From NCBI RefSeq assembly GCF_014384805.1, contig NZ_JACRSS010000003.1, positions 62,001 through 126,000 of the forward strand: a DNA stretch of 64,000 nucleotides. The letters run 5' to 3'. Shown one piece after another: positions 25,221-35,370 of the stretch. The notes under the pieces were generated by a model. That model had not been told where the DNA came from. It worked only from the letters and a program-made list of their open reading frames with translations, and did not search any database. The position numbers and the translations under genes were made by a program. This DNA is from Guopingia tenuis. Lineage in GTDB: Bacteria; Bacillota; Clostridia; Christensenellales; Christensenellaceae. The stretch's first letter is position 1. Each line of letters starts with the position of its first letter.

Positions 25221-26540
25221 TCAATTTTCCCCTGCAAAGGCGTTATGAATGGCATTCATCGCCTTTTCGAAATCGTCGTTTTCCACGCCCACAATAATGT
25301 TCAGCTCGCTGGAACCCTGGTCGATCATGCGGATGTTGATGTTCGCGTCCGCTAGCGCCCCAAACAGCCGGGCCGCGCAGCCCACGCTGCGGATCATCCG
25401 GCGCCCCACTGTGGCAATCAGCGCCATATGGCCCACTACCTCGACGCTGTCCGGCTCGCAGACTCGGTGAATATCGTCGATGATGTCGTTAATGTTGTCC
25501 TTCACCTTGCTGTCTTCCAGCACGACGCAGAGCGTATCGATGCTGGAGGGCATGTGTTCGAAGGGAATGCTGTATTTTTCAATGCAGGCCAGCACCTTCC
25601 GGCCAAAGCCAAGCTCGGTGTTCATGCCGTTCTTTTCGATGGAAAGCACGGTAAAATTCTTCTTTCCCGCGATCCCGGTCACAGCCGGGCCGTCCTCGTC
25701 CTCAATCATGGGAACAATCATGGTGCCGCTCTCCTCGGGTGCGTTGGTATTGCGCACATTGATGGGAATTGCCGCCTGATATACCGGAAAAATCGAATCC
25801 TCATGGAGCACAGAGGCGCCCATATAGGAAAGCTCCCGCAGTTCTTTATAGGTGATGCAGTCGATTTTTTTCGCATTCTTCACGATCCGCGGATCCGCCA
25901 TGAAAAAGCCGGAAACATCCGTCCAGTTTTCATAGAGATCGGCACTGGCCGCCGCGGCCACAATCGCCCCCGTCACATCCGAGCCGCCCCGGGAAAAGGT
26001 CTTGATGCTGCCATCCGGCATGCTTCCATAAAACCCGGGAATCACAGCCCTTCCCGCCTTCAAAAGCCGCGTCTCCATATGGTCGATGGTCTTGGCGGCG
26101 TCGTATTTTCCGCGCTTATCGAAAAACACCACTTCGGCGGCGTCGATAAATTCATATCCCAAAAGGTCTGCCAGAAGAAGCCCATTCAGATATTCACCCC
26201 GGCTCGCCGTATAGTCCTCGGAAGCGCCCTTCATGACGTTTTCCCGGACGGTTTCCAGATATTCTTCGATGGGAATGCTCAAATGGAGGGCATCCCGGAT
26301 GCCCACGTATCTCTCAAAGATTTTCCGAAAAATCTCCGTCGAATCATGCCCATACTGCACGGACTTTTGGAACATATACAACAGATCGGTCACTTTTGTA
26401 TCGTCACTGTGCCGCTTGCCCGGCGCAGACGGCACAACATAGCGCCGCTCCGGGTTCGCCTCGATAATTTTCTTAACTTTCTCCAACTGGGCGGCGTCCG
26501 CCAGCGAACTGCCCCCAAATTTGGCCACTATCCCAGCCAT
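25221..26540 (-). CDS. lysC: Aspartate kinase
   Basis: 439 residues. Phosphorylates aspartate, the first step towards lysine, threonine, methionine and diaminopimelate. The kinase part begins VAKFGGSSL and includes SRGGSDVTGA and YKELRELSYMGASVLHED; two ACT domains follow (about 300-439), so feedback inhibition by an end product is likely. The ATG at 26540 is preceded by GGAGGAGAAAG. It lies 49 bp downstream of the DUF1015 gene on the same strand with no terminator between, so the two are probably co-transcribed. Confidence 0.93.
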   Translation of the reverse strand: MAGIVAKFGGSSLADAAQLEKVKKIIEANPERRYVVPSAPGKRHSDDTKVTDLLYMFQKSVQYGHDSTEIFRKIFERYVGIRDALHLSIPIEEYLETVRENVMKGASEDYTASRGEYLNGLLLADLLGYEFIDAAEVVFFDKRGKYDAAKTIDHMETRLLKAGRAVIPGFYGSMPDGSIKTFSRGGSDVTGAIVAAAASADLYENWTDVSGFFMADPRIVKNAKKIDCITYKELRELSYMGASVLHEDSIFPVYQAAIPINVRNTNAPEESGTMIVPMIEDEDGPAVTGIAGKKNFTVLSIEKNGMNTELGFGRKVLACIEKYSIPFEHMPSSIDTLCVVLEDSKVKDNINDIIDDIHRVCEPDSVEVVGHMALIATVGRRMIRSVGCAARLFGALADANINIRMIDQGSSELNIIVGVENDDFEKAMNAIHNAFAGEN

Positions 26541-26589
26541 TTCTATCTTTCTCCTCCAAATGGCGGCGGCGCCGCCATGTCTTTTTTCG

Positions 26590-27993
26590 TTATTCTTCTT
26601 CCTCAGGGACGTCCTCGCCGATGATCTCTTCTTCAGCCATCCGGGCCTCATCCTCTTCTTCGGCAATCGGCTCCTCGGCTTCCTCGTCCTCAACGATCTC
26701 CTCTGCTTGGGTCAGCAGACGGCATTCCAGATAATAGCGTTTTTCATTGGCCTCACCCAGCGAAAAGCTCTTTTTGGGCAGCACGCCGCACTCAATCACC
26801 GTGTCAAAGAAGGTTTCCTTTTCCATCGCGGGCATATAGAAGCCCAGCGTGTCGTATTCGCCCGCCAGTTCTTCCAATTCCTCGTCGCCATGGATATACT
26901 CCAGGCGGCAGTTGTTCTTCTCTGCATATTTTTCCAAGACGGGCTGGATCTCTCCCACTACCATGGGATGCACCGGGTTATGAATCTCAATGCGGCCCGC
27001 GCTGTCCTTGCTGGTGAAGAAAACGGTCTGGGGCGCGCTGCTCATCTGCATGGAGGGCTTGCGCCGGGAGAACACCAGCCGGGCGTCCAATCCCGCGCGG
27101 TTCAGCTGATCCGCCACATATTGGATGCATTGGGCGGAATTGACCTTGCTGATGACCCGGTGAATGGGCTTCAGGGTTAGGGCGTCGTCATGAAGGTTCA
27201 AAAGCTCCACCAGCGCATAGCGCAGAGGGCTGGTTTCCAGCTCTTCCGGGGAAAGCGTTTCCTTCGCCTCTTCCCAGACGGTCTTTGCCGTAGCCAGGGA
27301 ATGATTTCCGTCTCCCACACAGAACCGCATGCCGTCATGCAGCTCCAGCTGAGAAATTGCCTCAAGAACTCCCTCAATGGAGGCCTCATCATCCACAAAA
27401 TATCCGGCGACCCGGCCGCCGTTCTGCATAAGCTCAAAGTCATAGAGCTTGGGGAAGCGGTCTTTGCGCTGATAGAGCGGCTCGATGACCTGTTTTTCCT
27501 TGTCGTCCATCAGGACCAGAACGTGAGGCATTTCCACGTCCGCATTTTTGCGGATGGCAATGCGGGGAGGAATGCGCTCGAGAAGCGTCTCCTCTGTGGC
27601 CCGGATCAGGGGGCGGCTTTCCAGATCATAGTCGTATTCTTCCAGGTCGATGGCCACCATCAGGCCCTTTCTGGGCTTCCCGTCAATATAGCGTTCCACC
27701 AGGACAAAGCCCCGGGGCAGCAGGTTTAAGACGCTGTCGTCCAAATAACTGCGCATCACTTCTTTAGCGCGGGAAATCCGCTGGGAAACGTCTGCATCCT
27801 CCAAATAAATTTCGGGCAGCATGATATGCAGCGTGGACGGGCTGTTCCCCACCATGCGCTCCACCTCATTCCAGTATCTCTGGTTAGTGGTGAATTGGTC
27901 ACATGCGACAACCGACCATTTTCGCATATTGACCTTTTCATCCGGAATCAAAATTTCAGGAACCTCGATTCCCAGTTTGCCTTGGTTTTTCAT
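26590..27993 (-). CDS. DUF1015 family protein with acidic tail
   Basis: 467 residues. The signature VGDGNHSLATAK is clear, with KWSVVACDQFTTNQRYWNEV near the N terminus and the FEL...GYFVDD core, matching DUF1015, a conserved family of unknown biochemical function. About 45 residues at the C terminus are almost all Glu, Asp and Ala, probably disordered. The ATG at 27993 has AGGAAGG 8 nt upstream. DUF1015 genes often sit next to serC-serA in Clostridia; here the gene instead leads lysC. No catalytic role is claimed. Confidence 0.82.
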   Translation of the reverse strand: MKNQGKLGIEVPEILIPDEKVNMRKWSVVACDQFTTNQRYWNEVERMVGNSPSTLHIMLPEIYLEDADVSQRISRAKEVMRSYLDDSVLNLLPRGFVLVERYIDGKPRKGLMVAIDLEEYDYDLESRPLIRATEETLLERIPPRIAIRKNADVEMPHVLVLMDDKEKQVIEPLYQRKDRFPKLYDFELMQNGGRVAGYFVDDEASIEGVLEAISQLELHDGMRFCVGDGNHSLATAKTVWEEAKETLSPEELETSPLRYALVELLNLHDDALTLKPIHRVISKVNSAQCIQYVADQLNRAGLDARLVFSRRKPSMQMSSAPQTVFFTSKDSAGRIEIHNPVHPMVVGEIQPVLEKYAEKNNCRLEYIHGDEELEELAGEYDTLGFYMPAMEKETFFDTVIECGVLPKKSFSLGEANEKRYYLECRLLTQAEEIVEDEEAEEPIAEEEDEARMAEEEIIGEDVPEEEE

Positions 27994-28188
27994 CGATACA
28001 CCTTCCTATGCTTGCGGATTTCAATATAGATAAAGAATCCAAATTTTATCCGGGCTTTCGCCCGGTTTTATTCTATCCCTATTTTTGACGGCTACCCACC
28101 AGTCAATTATCCGAACTTACTATATCATATAACCCACCCACTTTTCAACTTTTTTTGCTAGTTTTTCTCGTTCCCGCCCCCGTTTTTG

Positions 28189-28217
28189 TTGACATTCCCG
28201 CCGATATGCTATATATT
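28189..28217 (+). promoter_or_regulatory. leuS promoter
   Basis: TTGACA (28189-28194), 17-bp spacer, TATATT (28212-28217), just before the T-box leader. Confidence 0.7.
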
Positions 28218-28229
28218 TTACCTATATTA

Positions 28230-28434
28230 CTTATATGGGCCGTGAAAAGAAGCAGTATTTCCGTATTCCCCCTGGAAAGAGAGCCGGCTCCAGGCTGCAA
28301 GGCCGGCAGGGCGGGCGGGAAGAACTCGTCTTTGCTCCTCGCGGTGAAAACAAGCGCCGGGGCCGCTGCCCTGGAATAAAGAGTGGTACCGCGGAATATT
28401 TCGCCTCTTTTCAAAAGAAAGAGGCGTTTTTTTC
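28230..28434 (+). promoter_or_regulatory. T-box leader of leuS (probable Leu specifier CTC)
   Basis: The T-box core GTGGTACCGCGG is at 28383-28394. In Stem I the bulge GAACTCG contains CTC (28325-28327), a leucine codon. The terminator is CGCCTCTTT (28402-28410) / AAAGAGGCG (28418-28426) with TTTTTTT. Uncharged tRNA-Leu should promote readthrough. Confidence 0.9.
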
Positions 28435-28463
28435 GGAAAAATTAAAAAAGGAGAGTTGACAAA

Positions 28464-30887
28464 GTGAACTTACCGGAAATTGAAAAAAAGTGGCAGAAAC
28501 GCTGGGAAGAGACAGGTCTCTATAAATTCGATAAAAACAGCGATAAGCCCAAGCAATATGTGCTGGAGATGTTCTCCTATCCCTCCGGGGCCAAGCTCCA
28601 TGTGGGCCACTGGTATAACTATGGCCTTTCGGATACCTATGCCCGGTTCCGCCGGATGCAGGGCTATAACGTCTTTCATCCCATGGGCTTTGACGCCTTC
28701 GGCCTGCCGGCCGAGAACTATGCCATCAAAACCGGCATTCATCCCAAGGATTCCACCCTGGCCAACATCGAGACCATGGAAAAGCAGCTGCGGGCCATGG
28801 GGGCCTCCTTTGATTGGGATTATGAGGTGAAAACCTGCATGCCCGAATACTATAAATGGACCCAGTGGTGCTTTTTGCAGCTCTATAAAAAGGGCCTGGC
28901 CTACCGCAAGGAGGCGCCGGTCAACTGGTGCCCCAAGTGCAACACGGTTCTGGCCAATGAACAGGTGGTGGAAGGCGCCTGCGAACGCTGCCACACGCCC
29001 GTCACCCGCAAGCATCTGACCCAGTGGTTTTTCAAAATCACGGATTATGCCGAGGAACTGCTGGCAGACCTTGATAAGATCGACTGGCCGGCCAAGACCA
29101 AGCTGATGCAGAAAAACTGGATCGGCAAGTCGGTGGGCGGTGAAATCACCTTTAAAATCCAGGGCGGCGGCGAATTCACCGTGTTCACCACCCGGGCGGA
29201 TACGCTCTATGGCTGCACCTACGTCGTTATCTCTCCCGAGCATCCCCTTCTGGATCAGCTGACTACGCCGGAAAACAAGGCGGCTGTGGAGGAATACAAG
29301 GCCTATGCGGCAGCGGCTTCGGAGATCGACCGCCTGGCCACAACCCGGGAAAAAACCGGCGTGTTCACCGGCTCTTATGCAGTGAATCCCATCAACGGCC
29401 GCGCCGTTCCCATCTGGACGGCAGACTATGTCCTGGCCAGCTATGGCACGGGCGTCGTCATGGCTGTTCCGGCCCATGACGAGCGCGACTTTGAATTTGC
29501 GACCAAATATAACCTGCCCATCGAGCGGGTCATCGCGGCAAAGGAAAAGGGAGAGGACGACAGCCTGCCCTATACCGAACATGGCGTGCTGGTCAACAGC
29601 CCGGGCTTTGACGGCATGAATGCCGACGACGCCAGAAAGGCTATGCTGGAGCTGCTCCATGAACGGGGCTGCGGCGGCTTCAAGACCAACTACCGCCTGC
29701 GGGACTGGCTGATTTCCCGGCAGCGGTATTGGGGTGCGCCCATTCCCATGATCCATTGCCCCCATTGCGGGACGGTTCCCGTGCCTGAGGAGGATCTGCC
29801 CGTCGAGCTTCCCTATGATGTGGATTTCACGCCGGATGGCACCTCCCCCTTGGCCAAGCATGAAGGCTTCATGAACGTGAAATGCCCGGTCTGCGGTGCG
29901 GATGCCCGGCGCGACCCGGATACCATGGATACCTTCATGTGTTCTTCCTGGTATTACCTGCGCTATCCGGACAACAAGGACGACAAAATGGCCTGGGACC
30001 CGGCCATCATCAACAAGATGCTCCCGGTCGATAAATATATCGGCGGCGCCGAGCATGCCTGCATGCATCTGCTCTATTCCCGGTTCTTCACCAAGGCTTT
30101 CCGGGATATGGGATATCTGAATTTCGATGAACCCTTCGCCTCTCTGGTGCATCAGGGCGTCATTCTGGGGCCGGACGGCGAGCGTATGAGCAAATCCCGG
30201 GGCAACGTCATTTCCCCGGATGAATACGTCAACAAATACGGCGCGGACGCTTTCCGGATGTATCTGGGCTTTGGCTTCTCCTATGTGGAGGGCGGCCCCT
30301 GGAACGACGGCGGCATCAAGGCCATCTATAAATATATGGAGCGTGTCGAACGGCTGGTGGAACGCATCCAGAACGCGGCGGACGATCACGATGCCATGGG
30401 AGAAGAGGAAAAGAAGGTCAACTTCGTTCTTCACAACACCATCAAGAGTGTGACGGCCGATCTCACGAATTTCTCCTTCAACACGGCCATTGCCCGCCTG
30501 ATGGAGCTGACCAACGCTCTCTACCGCTATACCGACGGCCCCATCAACAAGACATATGCCCTCAATACCATCCAAACCATGATGAAGCTGATGGCGCCCT
30601 TTGCTCCGCATTTTGCCGAGGAGCTTTGGGAACGTCTGGGCGGTGAATACAGCATTTTCAACCAGCCCTTCCCCGAATATGACGAGAGCGCTCTGGCGCA
30701 GGAGGAGGTTACCTATCCCCTGCAGGTCAACGGCAAGGTTCGGGAGCGTTTCTCCGTCCCCGCAGACCTGGATAAGGCGGGAATCGAGGCCCATGTCCGC
30801 GAGCATTTTGCCTCCTATTGGGAAGGCAAGCAGCTTTTGAAGCTGATCGTCGTTCCCGGACGGATCGTCAATGTCGTAGTCAAATAA
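28464..30887 (+). CDS. leuS: Leucyl-tRNA synthetase
   Basis: 807 residues, bacterial class Ia form. The HIGH motif is HVGH (46-49) and the KMSKS loop is RMSKS (574-578). A four-cysteine zinc ribbon (CPKC...CERC, about 155-178) and a second CxxC pair (HCPHCG, CPVCG) flank the CP1 editing domain, which retains TTRADTLYG. The start is GTG at 28464, 10 nt after AAAGGAG; no ATG fits the conserved N terminus [14 protein letters not shown]. Regulated by the T-box upstream and ended by a terminator. Confidence 0.96.
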   Translation: MNLPEIEKKWQKRWEETGLYKFDKNSDKPKQYVLEMFSYPSGAKLHVGHWYNYGLSDTYARFRRMQGYNVFHPMGFDAFGLPAENYAIKTGIHPKDSTLANIETMEKQLRAMGASFDWDYEVKTCMPEYYKWTQWCFLQLYKKGLAYRKEAPVNWCPKCNTVLANEQVVEGACERCHTPVTRKHLTQWFFKITDYAEELLADLDKIDWPAKTKLMQKNWIGKSVGGEITFKIQGGGEFTVFTTRADTLYGCTYVVISPEHPLLDQLTTPENKAAVEEYKAYAAAASEIDRLATTREKTGVFTGSYAVNPINGRAVPIWTADYVLASYGTGVVMAVPAHDERDFEFATKYNLPIERVIAAKEKGEDDSLPYTEHGVLVNSPGFDGMNADDARKAMLELLHERGCGGFKTNYRLRDWLISRQRYWGAPIPMIHCPHCGTVPVPEEDLPVELPYDVDFTPDGTSPLAKHEGFMNVKCPVCGADARRDPDTMDTFMCSSWYYLRYPDNKDDKMAWDPAIINKMLPVDKYIGGAEHACMHLLYSRFFTKAFRDMGYLNFDEPFASLVHQGVILGPDGERMSKSRGNVISPDEYVNKYGADAFRMYLGFGFSYVEGGPWNDGGIKAIYKYMERVERLVERIQNAADDHDAMGEEEKKVNFVLHNTIKSVTADLTNFSFNTAIARLMELTNALYRYTDGPINKTYALNTIQTMMKLMAPFAPHFAEELWERLGGEYSIFNQPFPEYDESALAQEEVTYPLQVNGKVRERFSVPADLDKAGIEAHVREHFASYWEGKQLLKLIVVPGRIVNVVVK

Positions 30888-30900
30888 TCCCAGCATACCA

Positions 30901-30931
30901 AAACAGGAGCCCTTTGCGGGTTCCTGTTTTT
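30901..30931 (+). terminator. leuS terminator
   Basis: AAACAGGAGCCC / GGGTTCCTGTTT with a 5-nt loop, then TTTTTA, 13 bp after the stop codon. Confidence 0.9.
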
Positions 30932-31140
30932 TTATTGGACGTCAGGATGCGTTTTCAGAGCCTTTCCATCCCTTCGATACTGAAGCATTCCTCTGCCGGA
31001 TGCGGCCGCCGTTCCAATATCCGGATGCATATTTTTGCGGGAAATCCAGCCGGGCACGCCAGAAGGGAAACCGTTCAAATATAAGCTCGCCCTGTTCCTT
31101 CCGCTTTTTCCCTTTCTTTTTAATAGGCGGTTTGCCGTGT
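30932..31140. other. Intergenic stretch without a recognised gene
   Basis: No coding frame is credible. A hairpin TTGCCGTG / CGCGGCAA at about 31131-31155 marks the border of the structured element copy B. Confidence 0.3.
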
Positions 31141-31266
31141 CATGAAACGCGGCAAGGGTCGGCGCGATCCAACCTCGGGCATTCCGCGGGAGATTGCATC
31201 TCCTGTCGAATGAGAAAAGGGACTCTGCCGCCTAAGAGGCGTGGGGCATCTTGCCTACGTTATAAT
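31141..31266 (-). repeat. Structured dispersed element, copy B
   Basis: Minus-strand counterpart of 14112-14235. The same ordered blocks occur: ATAAC, AAGATG, CGCCTCT-AGGCGGC, and CTTGCC-CGTT-ATGAC. Hairpins are CGCC/GGCG with loop TCTTA; CATTC...GGAGA-TGCAA-TCTCC...GAATG (31180-31212); and GGTTGG / CCGACC. Stems are different from copy A but pairing is kept. It lies alone between leuS and the germination operon. Confidence 0.5.
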
Positions 31267-31357
31267 TTCACATCTTTTCTTTCTGTTTCACATTTAAAGA
31301 GGTTTTTTCTTATCTCTCAATCAAACAACGCCATTCCATTTCTTCTTTAAAAACAGG

Positions 31358-31525
31358 CTACAGCAGTCCCGGATAAAACGGGTCCATGGCCGCCAGGACA
31401 AAGAGCGCCAGCGCCCCCAGGGAAATGAGGATATAGGCCGCCATCGTTCGGTTTTCTCCCTGGCGGTGCAAGCTTCGGATTTCCCAAAACAACAGTACCG
31501 CCAAAATGAAGGTCATCAGGAACAT
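31358..31525 (-). CDS. Small two-helix protein at the end of the germination operon (candidate D subunit)
   Basis: 55 residues. Two membrane helices (about 3-15 and 30-46) are separated by the basic loop EIRSLHRQGENRT. The ATG at 31525 is 4 bp after the gerB-type stop codon and has AAGGAGG inside that gene's end, so it belongs to the operon. Small two-helix D proteins are known beside some GerA-type receptors in Bacillus and modulate germination. Position and topology fit that class; sequence homology is not established from here. Confidence 0.6.
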   Translation of the reverse strand: MFLMTFILAVLLFWEIRSLHRQGENRTMAAYILISLGALALFVLAAMDPFYPGLL

Positions 31526-31529
31526 CGTC

Positions 31530-32615
31530 TTATTCCTCCTTTTTCTGTTTTCGCCAGGTCAGGCACAGAGCCAGGGCCGGAAGCCCCACCTGGGGAACCA
31601 CGGCGATATACGGATAGACCTGCACAAGGAACCGGGACACCTCCAGAGAGCTTCCCGAAATGAACTGGGCAAAGCCGGCCACCAGCGCCCCCACGGGCAG
31701 CGCCAGGTGTTTCTGGTCTGCCAGATGGAAAGTTTCCGCCAGGCATTGGCAGATTGCCCGCAGGTGAATCGTGAGCCGGAATACCACGGCAAAGAAAAAT
31801 GCCGCCACGACCAGCATTTTCACGCCGTTGATAGCCTGGAACAGCTCCGTGCTCTGGCTCGCGCGGAAGAATCCCACAGTGTTCATATAGGCGGTTTGCC
31901 CGCCCACCAGAATGTTGCCAACGGCGAACAGCAGAACCAGCCCATTGCCCGCCAGAATGCTCAACAGTGTCGGCTTGACGAGCTTTTTTCTCTCCTTGAT
32001 ATTGGGAACGCAGGTCATGACGGCCAGCAGTTCGCCAAATTCAATGGTGGTCAGGGCCAAAACCACCTGGATCATCTTTTCCGGCGGCGCCGCCAAAATG
32101 GGCAGGAGATGCTCGGGCTCTCCCGTGGCGATTTCAAACACGACAGCGGCAATGCAGACCACGAGAATAACCGCCCCCACGATGACGCTCATGCGCCCCA
32201 GCGTCTCGATCCCCTTTTTAGCCGTATAGGCCACAGCCAGCATGACCGGCGCGATAAAGAAGATCAGCCGCATCTGCACCAGCACAGTATCCACGGTATA
32301 CAGGCCGTAATAATTGAGCAGGATGGCGCTGATCAGGAAGAAATAGAGGGTATACAGCACCGTTGCGATATTCCCCAGGATTTTTCCAAAGGCCCTGATA
32401 TTGATATCATGGAGTGTGCAGCCAGGATTCCTGGTAAACAGCCCGATCGCCAGGAGATTGACAAGAAGTCCCAGAGGGAAGCAGAAGAGAAAGGCCATCC
32501 AGGTTTCTGACCCGGCCTGCCCCTCCACGGCTCCAATGATGAAAAGATTGGATAGACACGCCAGTACCAGAAGAAAGCTGTATTGATAAAGGTAAATTTT
32601 CTGTCTCTTTTCCAT
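31530..32615 (-). CDS. Spore germination permease, GerAB/GerKB family (receptor B subunit)
   Basis: 361 residues with about 10 membrane helices and the APC-like fold of the spore germination permease family. It starts EKRQKIYLYQYSFLL and contains the TGEPEHLLPIL loop and ERKKLVKPTLLS typical of GerAB proteins. The B subunit is believed to bind the small-molecule germinant in the spore inner membrane. The ATG at 32615 lies 3 bp after the gerC-type stop. The order here is A, C, B, then the small protein. Confidence 0.9.
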   Translation of the reverse strand: MEKRQKIYLYQYSFLLVLACLSNLFIIGAVEGQAGSETWMAFLFCFPLGLLVNLLAIGLFTRNPGCTLHDINIRAFGKILGNIATVLYTLYFFLISAILLNYYGLYTVDTVLVQMRLIFFIAPVMLAVAYTAKKGIETLGRMSVIVGAVILVVCIAAVVFEIATGEPEHLLPILAAPPEKMIQVVLALTTIEFGELLAVMTCVPNIKERKKLVKPTLLSILAGNGLVLLFAVGNILVGGQTAYMNTVGFFRASQSTELFQAINGVKMLVVAAFFFAVVFRLTIHLRAICQCLAETFHLADQKHLALPVGALVAGFAQFISGSSLEVSRFLVQVYPYIAVVPQVGLPALALCLTWRKQKKEE

Positions 32616-32618
32616 GCC

Positions 32619-33752
32619 CTACTCCCATAAATATTCGGATTTTTCCGGCGTGCCCTGAAACCGCAGCGCACTTTTGGCATCCACGCTGTAGGTACCCTCT
32701 GCCAGGGCGTCGCCCCAGGAATCCTGATATGCCTCTATTTCCTCCGGATGGCGGTTCAGATATATCGCCGCCAGGTTCAAAAAATCTGCTTTCCATTCCT
32801 TCATTTTATCAATGGCCATCATAGCCTGTTCCTCCGCCCGGGCCTCCGCCGCCTTCAGGATATATGCCTGATTCTGCTCTGCAAGAGTGTTGGCGCTTCC
32901 GCTCTGTTCACTGATGGAGAAATAGAACTGTATGGCGATGGAGAAATGCAGCTTTCCATCCTTTTTTTCCGCCGTCACATTCGTTTCTGCCTCGACGATT
33001 TCCACGCCGAAATCCTCCTGCAGCTCCGGCACATAGATGGTGTGAAAGGTATCCTCCATATCTCCGGAGATCCATTTTACCCCCATCGCCTCCTCCGGCT
33101 GCAAAATCCCCGTCAGCACCTTGCCCTTGACGACTCCCATGCCGCTGACGGTCAGCCTGGCATCCTCTCCTTCCCCCTCCAGGCGGCATACTGGAACCAG
33201 GGCGGTGTTTCCAATGCCCTTCAGGCCATTCTGCACATTTTTCACATTGGTTTTCACTGCAAAGGAGTGTGTGGCAGCGTTTTTGATGAGCAGCAGCAGG
33301 GATACCGGCGGGGGTTGGGAGAAGCCGTTTTCATAGGAAAGCACGTCCGCCGCCGAAGCGCCTTCGATAATGGCGATCTGCTCCGTTCCGTATTTTTCCT
33401 GAGAGGCAAAGAACGCCTGCACAACTCCGGCAAAATCCTTTTTCGCCAGCTCCTCGCTCACCGCAATGATATCATTTTGCCCCAAAAAAGGGCTCCGTTC
33501 CGACATATTCGAGATTCCCGCCCGCAGCTCGGCAAGGGTGGAGCCCATAGCGCTATAGTTGATATAGCCGCCATCATCCTCTGCCGAGCGGAGCATGCAG
33601 GCGGTCATATTATATTTTTCCCCGTTCTCCCCCGTATCAAAGGCCACACCTTTGACGATGCCGATATCCGCCAGCCGGTTCGCGTTATATACGCAGCCGG
33701 ACAGCAGCAGGGAGCAGGCAAGGAGAAGACAGATCAAACGTCGCTGTTTCAT
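32619..33752 (-). CDS. Germination receptor lipoprotein, Ger(x)C family (C subunit)
   Basis: 377 residues. The signal peptide ends in the lipobox LLLSGC (Cys20), then NRLADIGIVKGVAFD, the usual GerAC opening. The C-terminal domain contains VKWISGDMEDTFHTIYVPE and a Lys/Asp-rich KMKEWKADFLNLAAIYLNRHP helix found in the family. The protein is attached to the outer face of the spore inner membrane. Its ATG overlaps the stop codon of the A-subunit gene (ATGA), so translation is coupled. Confidence 0.9.
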   Translation of the reverse strand: MKQRRLICLLLACSLLLSGCVYNANRLADIGIVKGVAFDTGENGEKYNMTACMLRSAEDDGGYINYSAMGSTLAELRAGISNMSERSPFLGQNDIIAVSEELAKKDFAGVVQAFFASQEKYGTEQIAIIEGASAADVLSYENGFSQPPPVSLLLLIKNAATHSFAVKTNVKNVQNGLKGIGNTALVPVCRLEGEGEDARLTVSGMGVVKGKVLTGILQPEEAMGVKWISGDMEDTFHTIYVPELQEDFGVEIVEAETNVTAEKKDGKLHFSIAIQFYFSISEQSGSANTLAEQNQAYILKAAEARAEEQAMMAIDKMKEWKADFLNLAAIYLNRHPEEIEAYQDSWGDALAEGTYSVDAKSALRFQGTPEKSEYLWE

Positions 33753-35212
33753 AAAAGCCCCTTTCTCTTCAGGATCTGCTTGGTGCTCGTCCGGATCACG
33801 CTGTCCTTCAGCCCCTTCCAGCGGATCGGAGCCAGAGGCAGCATATAGGGATAGCCAAAGGAGCGCAGTGTGCAAAGATGGGCCAGAATCATAAACAGGC
33901 CGATGAGAATGCCATAGACCCCAAAGGCTGCCGCCAGCACCAGCAGCAGGATCCGCAAAATGGCAATGGAATCGATGGCAGAATTCACCACAGCCGAAGT
34001 GATAAACGTCATGGCTGCAATCACCACGGAGGGCGCCCCGATGAGATTGGCCCCAACCGCCGCCTCTCCGATGATGAGCACCCCCACAATGCCCACCGTG
34101 GAGCCCAGAGACGCCGGCAGACGCAGCAGCGATTCCCGCAGCAGCTCATAGAGCAGCAGCATAATAAACATCTCTACCGCCGGCTGCATGGGCACTCCCT
34201 CGCTGGCCCGGATCAGGGTTTCCAAAAGCTGGTCTGGGATCATCTCCTGGTGATAGGTGACAAGGGCCACATAAATCCCCGGAAGCATAATGGTGAGCAC
34301 ATAGGCGATCACCCGGAGAATCCGGAGAAAGTTGGCATAATAGGGCCGGGTATAGTAGTCCTCCACCACCTGAAAGGTCTCGGTGAACAGCATAGGGATC
34401 GTGAGGACAAAGGGCGTCCCGTCCACGATGACCGCCACGCGCCCTTTGATCAGCTTGGCCGCCACAATATCCGGTTTTTCGTTGTTGCCGATGGTGGAAA
34501 AAACTGTCCGCGGGTTATCTTCAATCAGCTGTTCGATATGCCCGGATTCCAAAATATACTCGACGTCGATATCCTGAAGCCGCTTGCGCACCTTTTCCAC
34601 CAGCTCTTCCTGTACCGCGCCCTCCAGATAAACCATGCAGATATCCGTCTGCGTAAGATTGCCCTTTTGGAGGATTTCGGTTTTCAGCTTGGGGGAACGG
34701 ATCTTGCGCCGCAGCAGGGCGACGTTAAACAGCAGCGTTTCTGTAAACCCCTCCTTTGGCCCGCGCACGGCCTGCTGGGTATCCGGCTTGGGAATCCCCC
34801 GGTTCGGCCATCCCCGGGTCTGAATGATGAGCGCCTGGTCATAGCCATCGACAAACACCACAGTATCTCCGCTCAGGCATTTGGTCACGGCCTTTTGAAA
34901 ATCCGCCTCCGGCTTGATGTCCACTGCCGTTAAGAGCTTTTCTTTCAAATCCTCCAGATTGCGGGGAGAAAATCCTTCTTTATCAAAGCTGAACCCCAAA
35001 AAAGGACGGATGACGTTTTCGGCAATGCTGTCTTTGGTCACAAGGCCGTCGGAGAACGTCACAATTACCTTTCGCCCTTCAATATTGGTCAGCCGCCGTT
35101 TGACGATGTCAAAGCAGTTTTCAAAGGTTTCCATAAGCTGCTGGTAGTTTTTTTCAATATTTTTATGGATGGTTTTGGTTATTTCCCCGTCGTTTCGGGA
35201 ATTTCTAAACAA
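33749..35212 (-). CDS. Spore germination protein, GerAA family (receptor A subunit)
   Basis: 487 residues. A large cytosolic N-terminal part (1-260) has the family blocks KVIVTFSDGLVTKDSI, FPNRGIP-type WPNRGIPKPDTQQAVRGPKEGF and YLEGAVQEELVEKV. Four or five membrane helices follow (about 270-450), with IGEAAVGANLIGAPSVVI-like segments. The start is TTG at 35212, 8 nt after AAAAAGGAGGG; an upstream TTG at 35263 lacks an RBS. GerAA proteins form an oligomeric ion-channel-like core that responds to germinants. First gene of the operon. Confidence 0.92.
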   Translation of the reverse strand: MFRNSRNDGEITKTIHKNIEKNYQQLMETFENCFDIVKRRLTNIEGRKVIVTFSDGLVTKDSIAENVIRPFLGFSFDKEGFSPRNLEDLKEKLLTAVDIKPEADFQKAVTKCLSGDTVVFVDGYDQALIIQTRGWPNRGIPKPDTQQAVRGPKEGFTETLLFNVALLRRKIRSPKLKTEILQKGNLTQTDICMVYLEGAVQEELVEKVRKRLQDIDVEYILESGHIEQLIEDNPRTVFSTIGNNEKPDIVAAKLIKGRVAVIVDGTPFVLTIPMLFTETFQVVEDYYTRPYYANFLRILRVIAYVLTIMLPGIYVALVTYHQEMIPDQLLETLIRASEGVPMQPAVEMFIMLLLYELLRESLLRLPASLGSTVGIVGVLIIGEAAVGANLIGAPSVVIAAMTFITSAVVNSAIDSIAILRILLLVLAAAFGVYGILIGLFMILAHLCTLRSFGYPYMLPLAPIRWKGLKDSVIRTSTKQILKRKGLL

Positions 35213-35370
35213 GAGAATACCCTCCTTTTTCCCGTTTTTTCTATCCTGCGTATTTTGGCGCAAGCTTATGCAGTCTTTTGGATTTTACAGAATGTGCATG
35301 TTTTTTCCGGACATATTCGCCCCGCATTCTGCGCAAGATATAGATGGAGAAAAAACGAGGAGGTATCGAT

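Noticed and set aside
28470..30896. 808-codon open frame antisense to leuS
   Set aside because: Shadow of a certain gene for the same reason; it even begins inside the leuS terminator.
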